A DNA stretch of 64,000 bases from JAWLAT01 sp041395325 (GTDB lineage: Bacteria; Pseudomonadota; Gammaproteobacteria; Xanthomonadales; SZUA-5), in NCBI GenBank assembly GCA_041395325.1, contig JAWLAT010000008.1, forward strand, positions 121,405-185,404, written 5' to 3'. Under the pieces are notes generated by a model, which was not told the origin of the DNA, did no database searches, and worked only from the letters and a program-made list of their open reading frames with translations. This document shows positions 34,662 to 44,074 of the stretch, piece after piece (position 1 is the first letter of the stretch; each line of letters starts with the position of its first letter). A program made the translations under genes and the position numbers.

Positions 34662-35705
34662 TCAGTCGGCGGCAGGGTCGCTCAACAAGGGGTGCGCGTA
34701 CTCAGGCTTCTGTTCGCGTGAAAGCAGTGAGCGCAGACCCTGACGAGGGGTGATCTCCCGATGCAGCACGGCGCGCACATGGGCGGCGATCGGCAGATCC
34801 AGTGCATTGCGTTCGGCCAGTCGGGCCACCTCATCGGCCGTCTTGACGCTCTCTACCACCTGGCCAATTTCCGCGACGGCGGCCTCGATGCTGCTGCCTC
34901 GGCCGAGCGCCAGACCCAGGCGCCGGTTGCGCGACAGATCACCCGTGCAGGTCAGCACCAGATCACCCAGCCCGGCCAGACCCATCAACGTCTCTGCCCG
35001 GCCGCCCAGCGCCGTATTCAGGCGCATCATTTCGTTCAGGCCGCGGGTGATCAGGCCGGCGCGGGCATTCAGCCCCAGGCCCATGCCATCGGCGATACCG
35101 GTGGCGACCGCCAGGACGTTCTTCATCGCGCCGCCGAGTTCGGCGCCGGCGATGTCGTCGCCCGAGTAGGCGCGCATGGTCGGTCCGTGCAGCAACGCGG
35201 CCACCTCGCGCACGAATTCCGCCTGCGGACCATGGACGGTCACCGCGCTGGGCAGTCCGGCCGCCACCTCGCGGGCAAAGGTTGGGCCTGTGACCACACA
35301 TTGCGCGCGACCGGTCCCGAAGATCTCGTCCACGACCTCGTGCAGGAAGCGGCCGGATCCCGGTTCGAAGCCCTTGGTCGCCCACGCAATGCCAGCCAGC
35401 TCCGGGCGGCGGGCATACATCGCCCGCAACAGATCGACGAAGGCATGGCTGGGCACAACGATCAGCGGGACATCGCAGCCATCCAGCGTCGCATCAAAAT
35501 CGGCGCTGTAGCGCAAGGATGCTGGCAAGGGCTGATCGGGGAGATAGCGTTGATTGGTGCCGCTGGCACGCATCTGATCGATGGCGGCGGCGTCGCGGCC
35601 CCAGAGTTGGACCGCATGGCCCTGACGCGCCATCAGCGCTGCCAGGGCCGTGCCCCAGGAGCCAGCGCCGAAAACGGCGACGCGACGCCCGGGTTGAGAC
35701 TTCAT
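34662..35705 (-). CDS. gpsA: Glycerol-3-phosphate dehydrogenase [NAD(P)+]
   Basis: A 347-residue enzyme that makes sn-glycerol-3-phosphate for phospholipid synthesis. The Rossmann motif VAVFGAGSWGTALAALMARQ opens the protein. The family features WATKGFEPGSGRFLHEV (about 110-125), GPTFAREVAAGLP (about 145) and GGAMKNVLAVATGIADGMGL (catalytic Lys, about 200) are intact. It follows secB by 18 bp, the same order as in E. coli, so the two are co-transcribed. Confidence 0.96.
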   Translation of the reverse strand: MKSQPGRRVAVFGAGSWGTALAALMARQGHAVQLWGRDAAAIDQMRASGTNQRYLPDQPLPASLRYSADFDATLDGCDVPLIVVPSHAFVDLLRAMYARRPELAGIAWATKGFEPGSGRFLHEVVDEIFGTGRAQCVVTGPTFAREVAAGLPSAVTVHGPQAEFVREVAALLHGPTMRAYSGDDIAGAELGGAMKNVLAVATGIADGMGLGLNARAGLITRGLNEMMRLNTALGGRAETLMGLAGLGDLVLTCTGDLSRNRRLGLALGRGSSIEAAVAEIGQVVESVKTADEVARLAERNALDLPIAAHVRAVLHREITPRQGLRSLLSREQKPEYAHPLLSDPAAD

Positions 35706-35723
35706 CGGAAGGCTGTGCCTGGA

Positions 35724-36209
35724 TCAGGCCGCGGCAGCTTCGCCTTGGCGGCGCTTGAGCTGGTCAGCATAGATCTGGTCGAAGTTGATTGGCTGCAGCA
35801 GGAACGGCGGGAAACCACCGTTGAGCACGAGGTCCGAAATGGCCTGACGTGCATAGGGGAACAGCGTGTGCGGGCAGTAGGTGCCGAGCACCACATCGCG
35901 CTGGCCGTCTTCGAAGCCGTTGAGGGCGAAGATGCCGGCCTGCTGCACTTCGGCGAGATAGACCGTGCGGTCCTCCATCTTGCAGGTCACGGTCAGCGAG
36001 AGCACCACCTCGTACAGGCCCTCGGCGAAGTTCTGCACCTTCTGGGAGAGATTCAGATCGATGCGTGGCTGACCCTGCTCCTGGAACACCTGCGGGGCGT
36101 TGGGCACTTCGAAGGACGCGTCCTTGATGTAGATCTTCTGTACCGACAGCTGTGCCTGCGGCGCGGCGGTGCCATTGCTGGCGACCGGATTGGTCTCGTT
36201 CTCGGCCAT
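35724..36209 (-). CDS. secB: Protein-export chaperone SecB
   Basis: A 161-residue tetrameric chaperone that holds preproteins unfolded and delivers them to SecA. ATG 36209 has AAGGAG upstream. The core is typical: IYIKDASFEVPNAPQVFQ, VVLSLTVTCKMEDRTVYLAE, GIFALNGF and CPHTLFPYARQAISDLVLNGGFP in shorter pieces across the chain. The C-terminal tail is Ala-rich. It is the first gene of the secB-gpsA unit. Confidence 0.96.
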   Translation of the reverse strand: MAENETNPVASNGTAAPQAQLSVQKIYIKDASFEVPNAPQVFQEQGQPRIDLNLSQKVQNFAEGLYEVVLSLTVTCKMEDRTVYLAEVQQAGIFALNGFEDGQRDVVLGTYCPHTLFPYARQAISDLVLNGGFPPFLLQPINFDQIYADQLKRRQGEAAAA

Positions 36210-36285
36210 GTGGCTGACTCCTTGATCGGGATGGTTGTGAGCGGGCCACCGCGAGCGGGGCCCAACCTGGGGACAAAGACTGCGG

Positions 36286-36294
36286 ATTATCACA
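36286..36294 (-). promoter_or_regulatory. Putative extended -10 promoter of secB
   Basis: On the minus strand this reads TGTGATAAT, an extended -10 (TGn plus GATAAT). The position 17 bp further upstream does not resemble TTGACA. The leader to ATG 36209 would be about 70 nt. Confidence 0.45.
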
Positions 36295-36475
36295 TGAAGG
36301 CGGCGGCCGCGCATCCGCGAGCAGGTGGAGTCGGGCCAGCAACCTGAACTTCGGGTATTCCTCGTTCAGTTCGCGGGGGCAATCGCCCCATTTTTGATCG
36401 ACCAAATGCATGGAATTCTACAGATCGATAGTTTGTTGTCTCAGAAGCCGTCAAATGACCCGGAATAACGCTCTG

Positions 36476-36504
36476 GGAACTTCTTGCGCTTAGCAGGGAC
36501 CAAA
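36476..36504 (+). promoter_or_regulatory. Possible sigma-E-type promoter of rpoH
   Basis: GGAACTT at 36476-36482 matches the E. coli sigma-E -35 consensus. The corresponding -10 position, 17 bp later, reads CCAAA, which is only a weak match. RpoE control of rpoH is known in enteric bacteria, so the site deserves note but is unproven. Confidence 0.3.
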
Positions 36505-36519
36505 GGCGAGTGCTAGACT
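36490..36519 (+). promoter_or_regulatory. Putative sigma-70 promoter of rpoH
   Basis: TTAGCA (4/6 -35 match) is followed after 18 bp by TAGACT preceded by TGC, an extended -10 (TGCTAGACT, 36511-36519). The leader to ATG 36582 would be about 55 nt. Confidence 0.5.
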
Positions 36520-36581
36520 GGTCTCAGCCGGAACCCGTTGTCCGACGGCGGGCTTCCACCAGAATCGATGGGAGTGATGAC

Positions 36582-37439
36582 ATGAGCTACGCAATGGTTG
36601 CGAACAACCTGCCGGTCGTGGGTGCCGTTGGCAGTCTTGACGCCTATGTGGGCATGGTCAATCGGATCCCCGTGCTCACCGCTGAGGATGAGCAGCAGCT
36701 GGCCCGCCGCCTGCACGACGAACAGGATCTGGATGCTGCCCGCAATCTGATCATGGCGCACCTGCGCTTCGTTGTGCACGTGGCCCGTGGCTATCAGGGT
36801 TATGGCCTGGGTTTGGCCGACCTGATTCAGGAGGGCAACATTGGCCTGATGAAGGCGGTCAAGCGCTTCGATCCCGCGGTGGGCGTGCGCCTGGTGTCCT
36901 TCGCGGTGCACTGGATTCGCGCCGAGATCCACGAGTTCATCCTGAAGAATTGGCGCATCGTCAAGGTCGCCACGACCAAGGCCCAGCGCAAGTTGTTCTT
37001 CAATTTGCGTCGCGCCAAGAAGCGTCTCGGCTGGTTGAGCGCGGCCGAAGTGCAGATGGTCGCCGACGACCTGGGCGTGGACCCGGCCACCGTCGTTGAG
37101 ATGGAGTCGCGCCTGAACGGTCACGATGTCGCCTTCGACGCACCGGCGGACGATGGCGATGACCCGCGGCCTTCACCGGTGGCCTTCCTGACCGACGGCA
37201 GCGCCGATCCCTATGCCGAGGCGGAAACCGCTGAGCGTACCGAGATGCAGTTGGACACGCTGAGCGAGGGTCTGGAGCGTCTGGACGAGCGTTCGCGTGA
37301 CATCGTCACGCGCCGTTGGCTGGTCGAGCCCAAGGCAACGCTGCAGGAGCTGGCCGAGGAGTATGGCGTCTCGGCCGAGCGCATCCGGCAGATCGAAGCG
37401 AATGCGTTCAAGAAGATGCGGGCGCTATTCGCCGACTGA
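36582..37439 (+). CDS. rpoH: Heat-shock sigma factor sigma-32
   Basis: A 285-residue alternative sigma factor. ATG 36582 follows GGGAG. Region 2 contains DLIQEGNIGLMKAVKRFDP and the diagnostic RpoH box QRKLFFNLRRAKKRL lies near 130-145. Region 4 ends the protein (LQELAEEYGVSAERIRQIEA). It directs transcription of chaperone and protease genes. A matching promoter is visible before hslV in this same window. It is divergent from secB. Confidence 0.96.
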   Translation: MSYAMVANNLPVVGAVGSLDAYVGMVNRIPVLTAEDEQQLARRLHDEQDLDAARNLIMAHLRFVVHVARGYQGYGLGLADLIQEGNIGLMKAVKRFDPAVGVRLVSFAVHWIRAEIHEFILKNWRIVKVATTKAQRKLFFNLRRAKKRLGWLSAAEVQMVADDLGVDPATVVEMESRLNGHDVAFDAPADDGDDPRPSPVAFLTDGSADPYAEAETAERTEMQLDTLSEGLERLDERSRDIVTRRWLVEPKATLQELAEEYGVSAERIRQIEANAFKKMRALFAD

Positions 37440-37458
37440 TCACCACGCGTCAATCAGC

Positions 37459-37485
37459 ACACCGGGTCGACTCACGGCCCGGTGT
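37459..37485 (+). terminator. Hairpin after rpoH
   Basis: ACACCGGG pairs with CCCGGTGT over an 11-nt loop, 20 bp after the rpoH stop. No T-tract follows, so termination may be partial. Confidence 0.45.
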
Positions 37486-37544
37486 ACTAGCGGGCACAAT
37501 GACCGCTTCGCGGCTCCGCTCCGCGCGACCGGGCCGCTTCATCC

Positions 37545-39395
37545 ATGGATTTGTCCCAAATTGCACTGGTCGCCATCGTCGTGGCGACCATCGGCCTGTT
37601 CCTCTGGGGCCGCTGGCGCCATGATCTGGTGGCGCTCGCGTCGCTGCTGAGTTGCGTCATCGTCGGCGTCATTCCTGCCGAATCGGCCTTCAGCGGCTTT
37701 GGTCACCCGGCGGTCATCACGGTCGCCTGCGTGCTGATTCTCAGCGCCGGACTGGAAGCTTCCGGTGCCGTGCAGGTACTGGCCCAGAAGTTGTTGCCAC
37801 GCGCCGCTGGTCCGATGATCAGCCTGACCGTACTGGCCCTGCTTGGTGCGCTGCTCTCGGCCTTCATGAACAACGTCGGCGCGATGGCCATGTTGATGCC
37901 GTTGGCCCTGCAAGTCGCTGCGCGACATGAGCTGCCGCCCGGGCGCCTGCTGATGCCGCTGGCCTTCGCCACCATCTTCGGCGGCATGACCACGCTGATC
38001 GGTACACCACCCAATCTGATAGTGGCTGGCTTCCGCGCCGAGCACGCCAACGGCGCCGCCTTCACGATGTTCGACTTTGCGCCAGTGGGCCTGGCGGTGG
38101 CCGGGTCCGGTCTGCTTTTTCTGTTGCTGCTGGGCTGGCGCCTGGTGCCCGTTCGCAGCGGGCGCAGCGAGGGCTTTGATACCGCGCGCTACATGACCGA
38201 AGTTCGTGTCAGCGAAGGCGCTTCAGTGATCGGCAAGCGTCTGCGCGAGGTCGACGCCAAGCTGGAGGACAGCGGCGCACAGGTCGTCGCACTGATCCGC
38301 AACGAGCTGCGCATGCTGGCGCCCAGCCCTGGCCGGCTCATCAAGGAGGGGGACCTGCTGGTACTGGAGGCCGAGCCCGACAGTTTCGGCAACGCCATTG
38401 GCAGCCTCGGCTTGAAGCTGGAAGAAGAGGTGGAGCCGGAAAAGCCTGTCGGTGACGCGTCGGATCAGACCGAGGCCGAATCCGAAGAACCGGTAGTCGA
38501 GGACCAACGCGGTTCCAGCGACGACGCGGGCGAAACCGGTCTGGGCGAGTACGTCGTGATGCCGCATGCGATGTTGGTGGGGCGGACCGCCCGGGATCTG
38601 CAATTGCGGACGCGCTTCGGCATCAACTTGCTGGCCATTTCACGCCACGGGGACCGTCGGGTGCAACGATTGCGCACGATTCGGCTGGAAGGCGGCGATG
38701 TGCTGCTGCTGCAGGGCTCTGACGAAGCCTTGGCGGAGTTCGCCAGCGAGTTCGAATGCGTGCCCTTGGCCCCGCGCGCAATCCATTTGCCGGACCGGCG
38801 ACAGGCGGCCATCGCAGCACTCACGATGTTGGCTGCGGTGGCCCTGGCGGCCAGCGGCTGGTGGCCTGCAGCGATCAGTTTCGCGGCCGGCGCACTGCTC
38901 TTTGGGCTGTTGCGGATCGTTCCCTTGCGTCGAATCTACCAAGCCATCGACTGGCCGGTGATCGTCCTGCTGGCGGCGCTGATTCCGGTGGCGAATGCCC
39001 TGTCCAGTACCGGCGTGGCCAGCTTGCTGGCCGATCTGCTGGTCACACAGGTGGCGCAGGGTCACGCCATCTGGGCGCTGGCGCTGGTGCTGGTCGTGAC
39101 GATGACGCTATCGGACTTCATGAACAACGCGGCAACGGCCGCCGTCATGTGTCCGATTGCCATCGGCACTGCGACTACGCTGGGTGTGGCGGCTGACCCA
39201 TTCCTGATGGCGGTCGCCATCGGCGGTTCCTGCGCCTTCCTTACCCCGATCGGCCATCAGAACAACACGTTGATCCTGGGGCCGGGTGGCTTTCGCTTCG
39301 GCGACTACTGGCGCCTGGGCCTGCCACTGGAAGCCCTGGTGGTGGCCATCGGTCTGCCCTGCCTGCTTTATGTTTGGCCGCTGTCGCCCGCCTGA
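37545..39395 (+). CDS. SLC13/DASS family permease with two RCK_C (TrkA-C) domains
   Basis: A 616-residue inner membrane carrier. The two halves of the transporter each contain an SNT-like loop region: GTPPNLIVAGF near 148 and PIGHQNNTLILGPGG near 566. Between them are two soluble RCK_C/TrkA-C modules (about 205-290 and 335-405) joined by an acidic, low-complexity linker (about 292-330). The family moves dicarboxylates, citrate or sulfate with Na+ or H+; cytoplasmic RCK_C domains suggest ligand gating. The start at 37545 lies 105 bp after rpoH. Confidence 0.9.
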   Translation: MDLSQIALVAIVVATIGLFLWGRWRHDLVALASLLSCVIVGVIPAESAFSGFGHPAVITVACVLILSAGLEASGAVQVLAQKLLPRAAGPMISLTVLALLGALLSAFMNNVGAMAMLMPLALQVAARHELPPGRLLMPLAFATIFGGMTTLIGTPPNLIVAGFRAEHANGAAFTMFDFAPVGLAVAGSGLLFLLLLGWRLVPVRSGRSEGFDTARYMTEVRVSEGASVIGKRLREVDAKLEDSGAQVVALIRNELRMLAPSPGRLIKEGDLLVLEAEPDSFGNAIGSLGLKLEEEVEPEKPVGDASDQTEAESEEPVVEDQRGSSDDAGETGLGEYVVMPHAMLVGRTARDLQLRTRFGINLLAISRHGDRRVQRLRTIRLEGGDVLLLQGSDEALAEFASEFECVPLAPRAIHLPDRRQAAIAALTMLAAVALAASGWWPAAISFAAGALLFGLLRIVPLRRIYQAIDWPVIVLLAALIPVANALSSTGVASLLADLLVTQVAQGHAIWALALVLVVTMTLSDFMNNAATAAVMCPIAIGTATTLGVAADPFLMAVAIGGSCAFLTPIGHQNNTLILGPGGFRFGDYWRLGLPLEALVVAIGLPCLLYVWPLSPA

Positions 39396-39398
39396 GCT

Positions 39399-39959
39399 TC
39401 AGTTTCGCGTGGTTTGACGCTCGGCGAGCTCTTCGGGTACCGGGCCAGGTGGGTTGGCGTCGATCTGGCCGCTCTTGGGGAGCGGCGGGGGCGCGATCAT
39501 GTCCGTCTCGGACGATGTCGCTGGCAGGCTGCCGTCAATGCTGCGGTGCAGGTGTTCGGCGCGGGCGAAGCGCAGTTGCTCGGCGAAACGTCGCGCGAGA
39601 TGCCGGTCGGCGAAGCGCACACGCAAGCGCAGCCGACCGTGTCTGGCGGCCGGCACCTGGCTGAGCAGGCCAAAGTCGTTCAGGCGCAGCTCCAGATAGG
39701 GCAGCAGCCAGAACCAGCCCAGCCCGTAGCCCACTTCGTCAATGGCGTCGAGCGCCAGCTGCAGCTCCTGTGCCTTGGACTTCAGCACGCCGAACAGCGC
39801 ATCGGCAGTCTGGAAGGACAGCCGTACGCACTGCCCATCAAAGACCAACACGCCCTGGATATCGCCCAGACCTTCGTAGGCCTCGGCGTGGACCGGGACG
39901 GAGATCCGTTGTAGTGATGCGACGCTGACCGGGGCCGACACCGCTGACTCCTGCTGCAT
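39399..39959 (-). CDS. Conserved-looking protein of unknown function
   Basis: A 186-residue soluble protein I cannot assign. Residues 15-125 look folded: ISVPVHAEAYEGLGDIQGVL, then SFQTADALFGVLKSKAQELQ and a strand-rich part with WFWLLPYLELRL. The rest includes an Arg-rich helix (RLRLRVRFADRHLARRFAEQ) and a Pro-rich tail. There is no signal peptide or membrane helix. Its stop lies 4 bp from that of the convergent permease gene. Confidence 0.7.
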   Translation of the reverse strand: MQQESAVSAPVSVASLQRISVPVHAEAYEGLGDIQGVLVFDGQCVRLSFQTADALFGVLKSKAQELQLALDAIDEVGYGLGWFWLLPYLELRLNDFGLLSQVPAARHGRLRLRVRFADRHLARRFAEQLRFARAEHLHRSIDGSLPATSSETDMIAPPPLPKSGQIDANPPGPVPEELAERQTTRN

Positions 39960-40023
39960 CCGTAGGCCGGACTGCCGGCCGCTAGCATCGCATGGGCAGG
40001 GCGTTCGACGGGACTGCGTCGAA

Positions 40024-40761
40024 TCAGGCGGCCGCCACCGCCGCTGTACCCAGGCGCTGGCGCTGACGGCCTTCGCGGTCGAAGTTCTCCGGCGCCAGCC
40101 AGCGTTCCAGTTCCTGCCGCAGCGCCGGCCACTCGCGATCCAGGATCGAATACCAGGCAGTGTCGCGGTTGCGGCCCTTGATCACCATGGCCTGCCGATG
40201 GATACCTTCGAAGCGAAAGCCCAATCGCTCGGCGGCGCGTCGCGACGGTGCATTGAGGTGATCGCACTTCCATTCGCAGCGCCGGTAGCCCAGCCCATCG
40301 AAGGCATGACGCAACAGCAGATAGAGCGCCTCGGTCGAGGCCGTGGTGCGCTGCAATTGGGGACCGAAGCACAAGTGACCGATCTCCAGCGAGCCCATCG
40401 CCGGATCCATTCGCAGATAGCTCGCCAGACCCAGCGCATGGCCGCTGCGCGGGTCCACCAGCGCATAGCTGACGCGGTTGTCTGCCTGCGCATGCCGCTG
40501 CAACCAGGTGACAAAGGCGGGAACCGAATCGAAGGGGCCGCTGGCCATGTAGGCCCACAAACGGTCCTGCTCGCCGCCGGCCAGCGCTTGAGCCAGGTCG
40601 CCACCATGACTGCCGGCGTTGAGCGGTTCGAGCCGAATGCGCATGCCGTCCAGGGCCACACCGGTGGGCAATGGCGGCGGGCTCCAGTCGGGCAGACTCG
40701 GCCCCACCGGGGGTTGTGTCGTTGCGACGATCGAACTGGCCTGTTCGCTGACCTGACCCAT
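40024..40761 (-). CDS. GNAT family N-acetyltransferase (RimJ/RimL-like)
   Basis: A 245-residue protein. GGGAGAAGGGC before ATG 40761 supports the start. After a Pro-rich 35-residue lead comes the acetyltransferase domain: MRIRLEPLNAG, ALGLASYLRMDPAMGSLEIG and the acetyl-CoA region with RTTASTEALYLLLRHAFDGL. It ends with the RimJ/RimL-type RRAAERLGFRFEGIHRQ. The substrate is unknown and may be a protein N-terminus or a small molecule. Confidence 0.9.
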   Translation of the reverse strand: MGQVSEQASSIVATTQPPVGPSLPDWSPPPLPTGVALDGMRIRLEPLNAGSHGGDLAQALAGGEQDRLWAYMASGPFDSVPAFVTWLQRHAQADNRVSYALVDPRSGHALGLASYLRMDPAMGSLEIGHLCFGPQLQRTTASTEALYLLLRHAFDGLGYRRCEWKCDHLNAPSRRAAERLGFRFEGIHRQAMVIKGRNRDTAWYSILDREWPALRQELERWLAPENFDREGRQRQRLGTAAVAAA

Positions 40762-40943
40762 TGCCCTTCTCCCACAGCACGCGGTTTTGCGGCTCTAGAC
40801 TAGGCCCAGTGGGTGGCGCGGGCAGGGGCGAAACGCGGGCAATGCCGTCCAGCGGGCAGTGCCGCCGCAGGAATAGCTGTCCCCATCGCACTGAGTCGCG
40901 GTCGAGCGACATCTGGCTATGCTGGTGTCTTGCCGTCCGAGTC

Positions 40944-41906
40944 ATGTCCGAATCAATGACCAGCGTCGCCACACCGAGCTTGTGGATCAGTTTTGTCGCG
41001 CTGGTGCTCACGGCGCTGAGCATTGATCTGCGCATGCTGCATCGGCGTGGCGCGCGCCGGGTGGGCGTGCGTGAGGCGCTGCACTGGACCCTGGTCTGGA
41101 TCACCGTGGCTCTGGTCTTTGCGGCGCTGCTCTGGATCTGGCTGCAACGTCACCATGGCATGGACTTCGCTACGGCGAGAACGCAGGAGTTTTTGACCGG
41201 CTATCTGCTGGAAAAGGCACTGGCGGTCGACAACATCTTTGTCTTTCTGACGTTGTTCACGTTGTTCAAGGTGCCCGAAGCGCTGCAGAAGAAAGCCCTG
41301 GTCATCGGCATCATCGGTGCGATCGTCCTGCGCTCGGTGATGATCCTGATTGGCGCATGGTTGATCGCCCGTTTCGAATGGATCCTGTATGGCTTTGGGG
41401 CATTGCTGATCTTCGTGGGCCTGCGCACTTTGCGTCATGGTCCAGCGGAGCATGATTTCCACACCAATCCGGTGCTGGGCTGGTTGCACTGGCGCTTGCC
41501 GATCGTCACCGACTTCAGCGGCGGCCGACTGCTGGTGCGGCATCACGGCCTATGGTGTGCGACGCCGATGCTGCTGACGGTGATCATGATTGGCGTGACC
41601 GATCTGATCTTTGCGATCGACTCGATTCCGGCGATTTTCCTGATCACCACCGACCCTTTTCTGGTCCTGAGCAGCAATGTGCTGGCGATCCTGGGATTGC
41701 GTGCGATCTACTTCCTGCTGGCCGGGCTGGCTGACCGCTTCGTGCTGCTCGGCAAGGGCTTGGCCCTGGTGCTGCTGTTCATTGGCAGCAAGATGCTGCT
41801 CGCACACCTTTGGCCGATCTCGACGGCGCACTCGTTGCTGGTGATTGCCAGTCTGATCGGTGGCTCGGTGCTGCTGTCGCTGCGGCAACCACGGCCGACT
41901 GAATGA
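40944..41906 (+). CDS. TerC/Alx family membrane protein
   Basis: A 320-residue protein with about nine membrane helices. ATG 40944 is preferred over the far upstream ATG 40761, which lacks sensible sequence; ATG 40956 is also possible. TerC motifs are clear: GYLLEKALAVDNIFVFLTLF (about 92-111), GVTDLIFAIDSIPAIFLIT (about 217-235, with the acidic residues) and a final FIGSKMLLAHLW. Relatives (Alx, TerC, MeeF-like) are tied to manganese efflux, tellurite resistance or metalation of exported proteins. I searched the 180-base leader for a yybP-ykoY Mn riboswitch and saw none. Confidence 0.92.
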   Translation: MSESMTSVATPSLWISFVALVLTALSIDLRMLHRRGARRVGVREALHWTLVWITVALVFAALLWIWLQRHHGMDFATARTQEFLTGYLLEKALAVDNIFVFLTLFTLFKVPEALQKKALVIGIIGAIVLRSVMILIGAWLIARFEWILYGFGALLIFVGLRTLRHGPAEHDFHTNPVLGWLHWRLPIVTDFSGGRLLVRHHGLWCATPMLLTVIMIGVTDLIFAIDSIPAIFLITTDPFLVLSSNVLAILGLRAIYFLLAGLADRFVLLGKGLALVLLFIGSKMLLAHLWPISTAHSLLVIASLIGGSVLLSLRQPRPTE

Positions 41907-41911
41907 CGGGC

Positions 41912-43995
41912 TCAGCGAGCGGCCGTCAGGTGCACACCCAACGCATGCAGCGCGAAGACGAGTTCAATTGCACTGTCGCGCACGCTGTTGTAGCGGCCAC
42001 TTGGGCCCTGATGACCCGTGCCCAGATCGGTGCGCAACAGGACCGTGTCGGAGGCAGGACTGCGCTGTCGCAATCTCGCCACATACTTGGCCGCTTCCCA
42101 ATAGGACACCTGCCCATCGTGCAAGCCCGCGGTGACCAGCAGCGGGGGATAGGGACCGGCGTGGAGCTGCTCATAGGGCGACCAGCTGGCGATTCGTGCC
42201 CGCGCATCGGCCTGCCGCGGATCACCCCACTCGCCGTATTCCAGCTGGGTCAGCGGCAGACTGGCATCGAGCATAGTGTTCAGGACGTCGACAAAGGGCA
42301 CCTGCAACACCGCTCCGGCAAACAAATCGGGCCGACGATTGAGGCTGGCAGCCACCAGCAGACCGCCGGCACTGCCACCGACCGCCACGATCTGACCAGA
42401 TGCGGCCACGCCCAAGCGCAGCAGGCACTCGGCCACGGCTTCGAAGTCGGCAAAACTCTGGGCCTTGTGCTCGGTGCGACCCGCGTCGTGCCACGCAGCG
42501 CCCAGTTCGCCGCCGCCACGGACATGCGCCATCGCAATGACCGCGCCACGATCCAGCAACGACAGCCGGTCAGCGTCGAAGCCCGGATCCAGACTGTCGC
42601 CGTAGGCGCCGTAGCCATACAGCCATACGGGAGCAGGCCCGCTCGCCAGCAAGTCGCGCCGAGCCAGCAGCGAAATCGGGATCTCGACCCCGTCGTCGGC
42701 AAGGCCCCAAATCCTCTTTCCCACATAGGCCGTCGGATCGAAGGGGCCGGCCAGCGCGTCGCGCTTGAGCAACTGCAAGTCGCCGGTCTCGAAGTTCAGC
42801 GACAGCGTTTCGCCGGGTTGATGCCAGCTGTCCCGACGCACCCGCAAGGCAGCAGGGTCGGGTTCGGGATTGTCGTCCAGGGTCAGCGCAGTCAGGCCAT
42901 CGGCCTCAAACAGCAGTCGATCCGGGTGCCCGGACTGGCGCAGGCGCAGCCCCAGCTGTGCCTGTCGTCGCTCGACCAGGATCAGGCGATCGCCAGACAG
43001 CGGCAGAAAATCCTCGAGCACCACGGCCGGTGAACGGGCCACGTGCAATTGCCAGGGCGAAGCGGCCGCAGGAGTCAGCGCAGCAAGTTCGCAGCGCCAC
43101 AACTGAAATCTGGCGCATCCAGATCGCTGAGCAGCCACGCCGACTGGCCGTCATCATCGTAGCGCAGGCGTTGCGGCTGCTCCGGTGAGCCCGGTGTGGG
43201 CAGCGGAACCGGAGGCAGCAGGGGTCGATCGGCGTCGATGCGCAACAGTCGGCTGCTGCGGGTGGCCTCGGCATGGATCAGCAGGTGGCGATGGGAATGC
43301 GAGGCATACAGACCAACGTAGTACGACGGGTCGGCTTCCCGATGGACGACCGCATCCGTTTCGGCGTCGCTGCCGCGCCGGTGGCGCCGAACTTCCAGTG
43401 CGGCCAGCGATTGCGGATCCTTGTGGACGTAGAACAGATGGCGATCGTCATTGGCCCAGACCACATCGGCGTCGACCCCGGCGACGCGCTGCAACAGCCA
43501 GCGCCGACGCTGCAGATCGCGGATGGCCAGGGTGTAGACGCCGCTGCCCTGATGATCCTCGGTAACGGCCAGCCAGCGGCCGTTCGGCGAGATCGCCAGC
43601 GCACCGAGTTCGTAGCCATCGGCCCCCTTCGAGCGCCGCTGTGCGTCCAGCAGCAACTGAGCTTCGCCCCCGGCTGCGGGCTTGCGCCAATAGCGCGGGT
43701 GATCGCGACCAGGGCGGTCCTCCCAGTAGTAGTCGTAATCACCGCGGCGAATCGGCAGTGCCTGATCGGCCGGCGGGATCCGGCCCCGCAATTCGGTTTC
43801 CAACTGGCGGATCGGTTCCGCCAGTCGACTCAGCCAGCGCTCGGTGTAGCGATTCTCGCGACGCAGATGCGCCAGCACGGCTCCATCTCGACGATCGTCA
43901 TCGCGTAGCCAGGCATACTCGTCGCTGCCCCCGCCAAGCGTGACCTGCGGGCGCCGCGCCGCTTCAGGCGGACGCAGCTTGGGTACGCGGGTCAT
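41912..43995 (-). pseudogene. Oligopeptidase B / prolyl oligopeptidase (S9A), frameshifted
   Basis: One S9A gene is split across two frames. The N-terminal part (43995-43075, 306 residues) covers the beta-propeller, from MTRVPKLRPPEAARRP through DDDRRDGAVLAHLRRENRY to LLSDLDAPDF, then misreads to a stop. The C-terminal part (frame open from 43138 to 41912) resumes at FQLWRCELAALTP. It holds the whole catalytic domain: Ser in VGGSAGGLL, Asp in GLHDGQVSYWEAAKY and His in GTGHQGPSGRY. Joining the frames needs one extra base at about 43104-43106 (GATTTCAG where GATTTCCAG is expected). The intact enzyme would cleave short peptides after basic residues. The rest of both parts is uneroded, so the lesion is recent or a sequencing error. 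Confidence 0.85.
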
Positions 43996-44074
43996 CGCGC
44001 CAGCTGCCCATGCCGACCCGGGCTGGAATCACGCCTCCGGGTCGGCACCCATCGCGACGGAACGGTCGAACGAC

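Larger units (their letters stand above)
36210..36581. other. Divergent secB/rpoH control region
   Basis: This 372-bp gap holds the secB and rpoH promoters listed separately. It also contains a terminator-like hairpin on the plus strand (GGGGC, AATC, GCCCC, then ATTTTT at about 36375-36395). The stretch 36395-36470 is moderately AT-rich. No small ORF is convincing. Confidence 0.5.

Noticed and set aside
34761..36347. A 528-codon plus-strand frame across gpsA and secB
   Set aside because: It is antisense to two well-recognised genes and encodes Gln/His/Arg-rich sequence typical of shadows.
40762..40943. A manganese (yybP-ykoY) riboswitch in the terC leader
   Set aside because: The conserved loop sequences of that riboswitch could not be found.
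43075..43138. Programmed ribosomal frameshifting in the oligopeptidase
   Set aside because: No slippery heptamer or clear downstream stimulatory structure is seen at the shift point, and this enzyme family is not known to use recoding.
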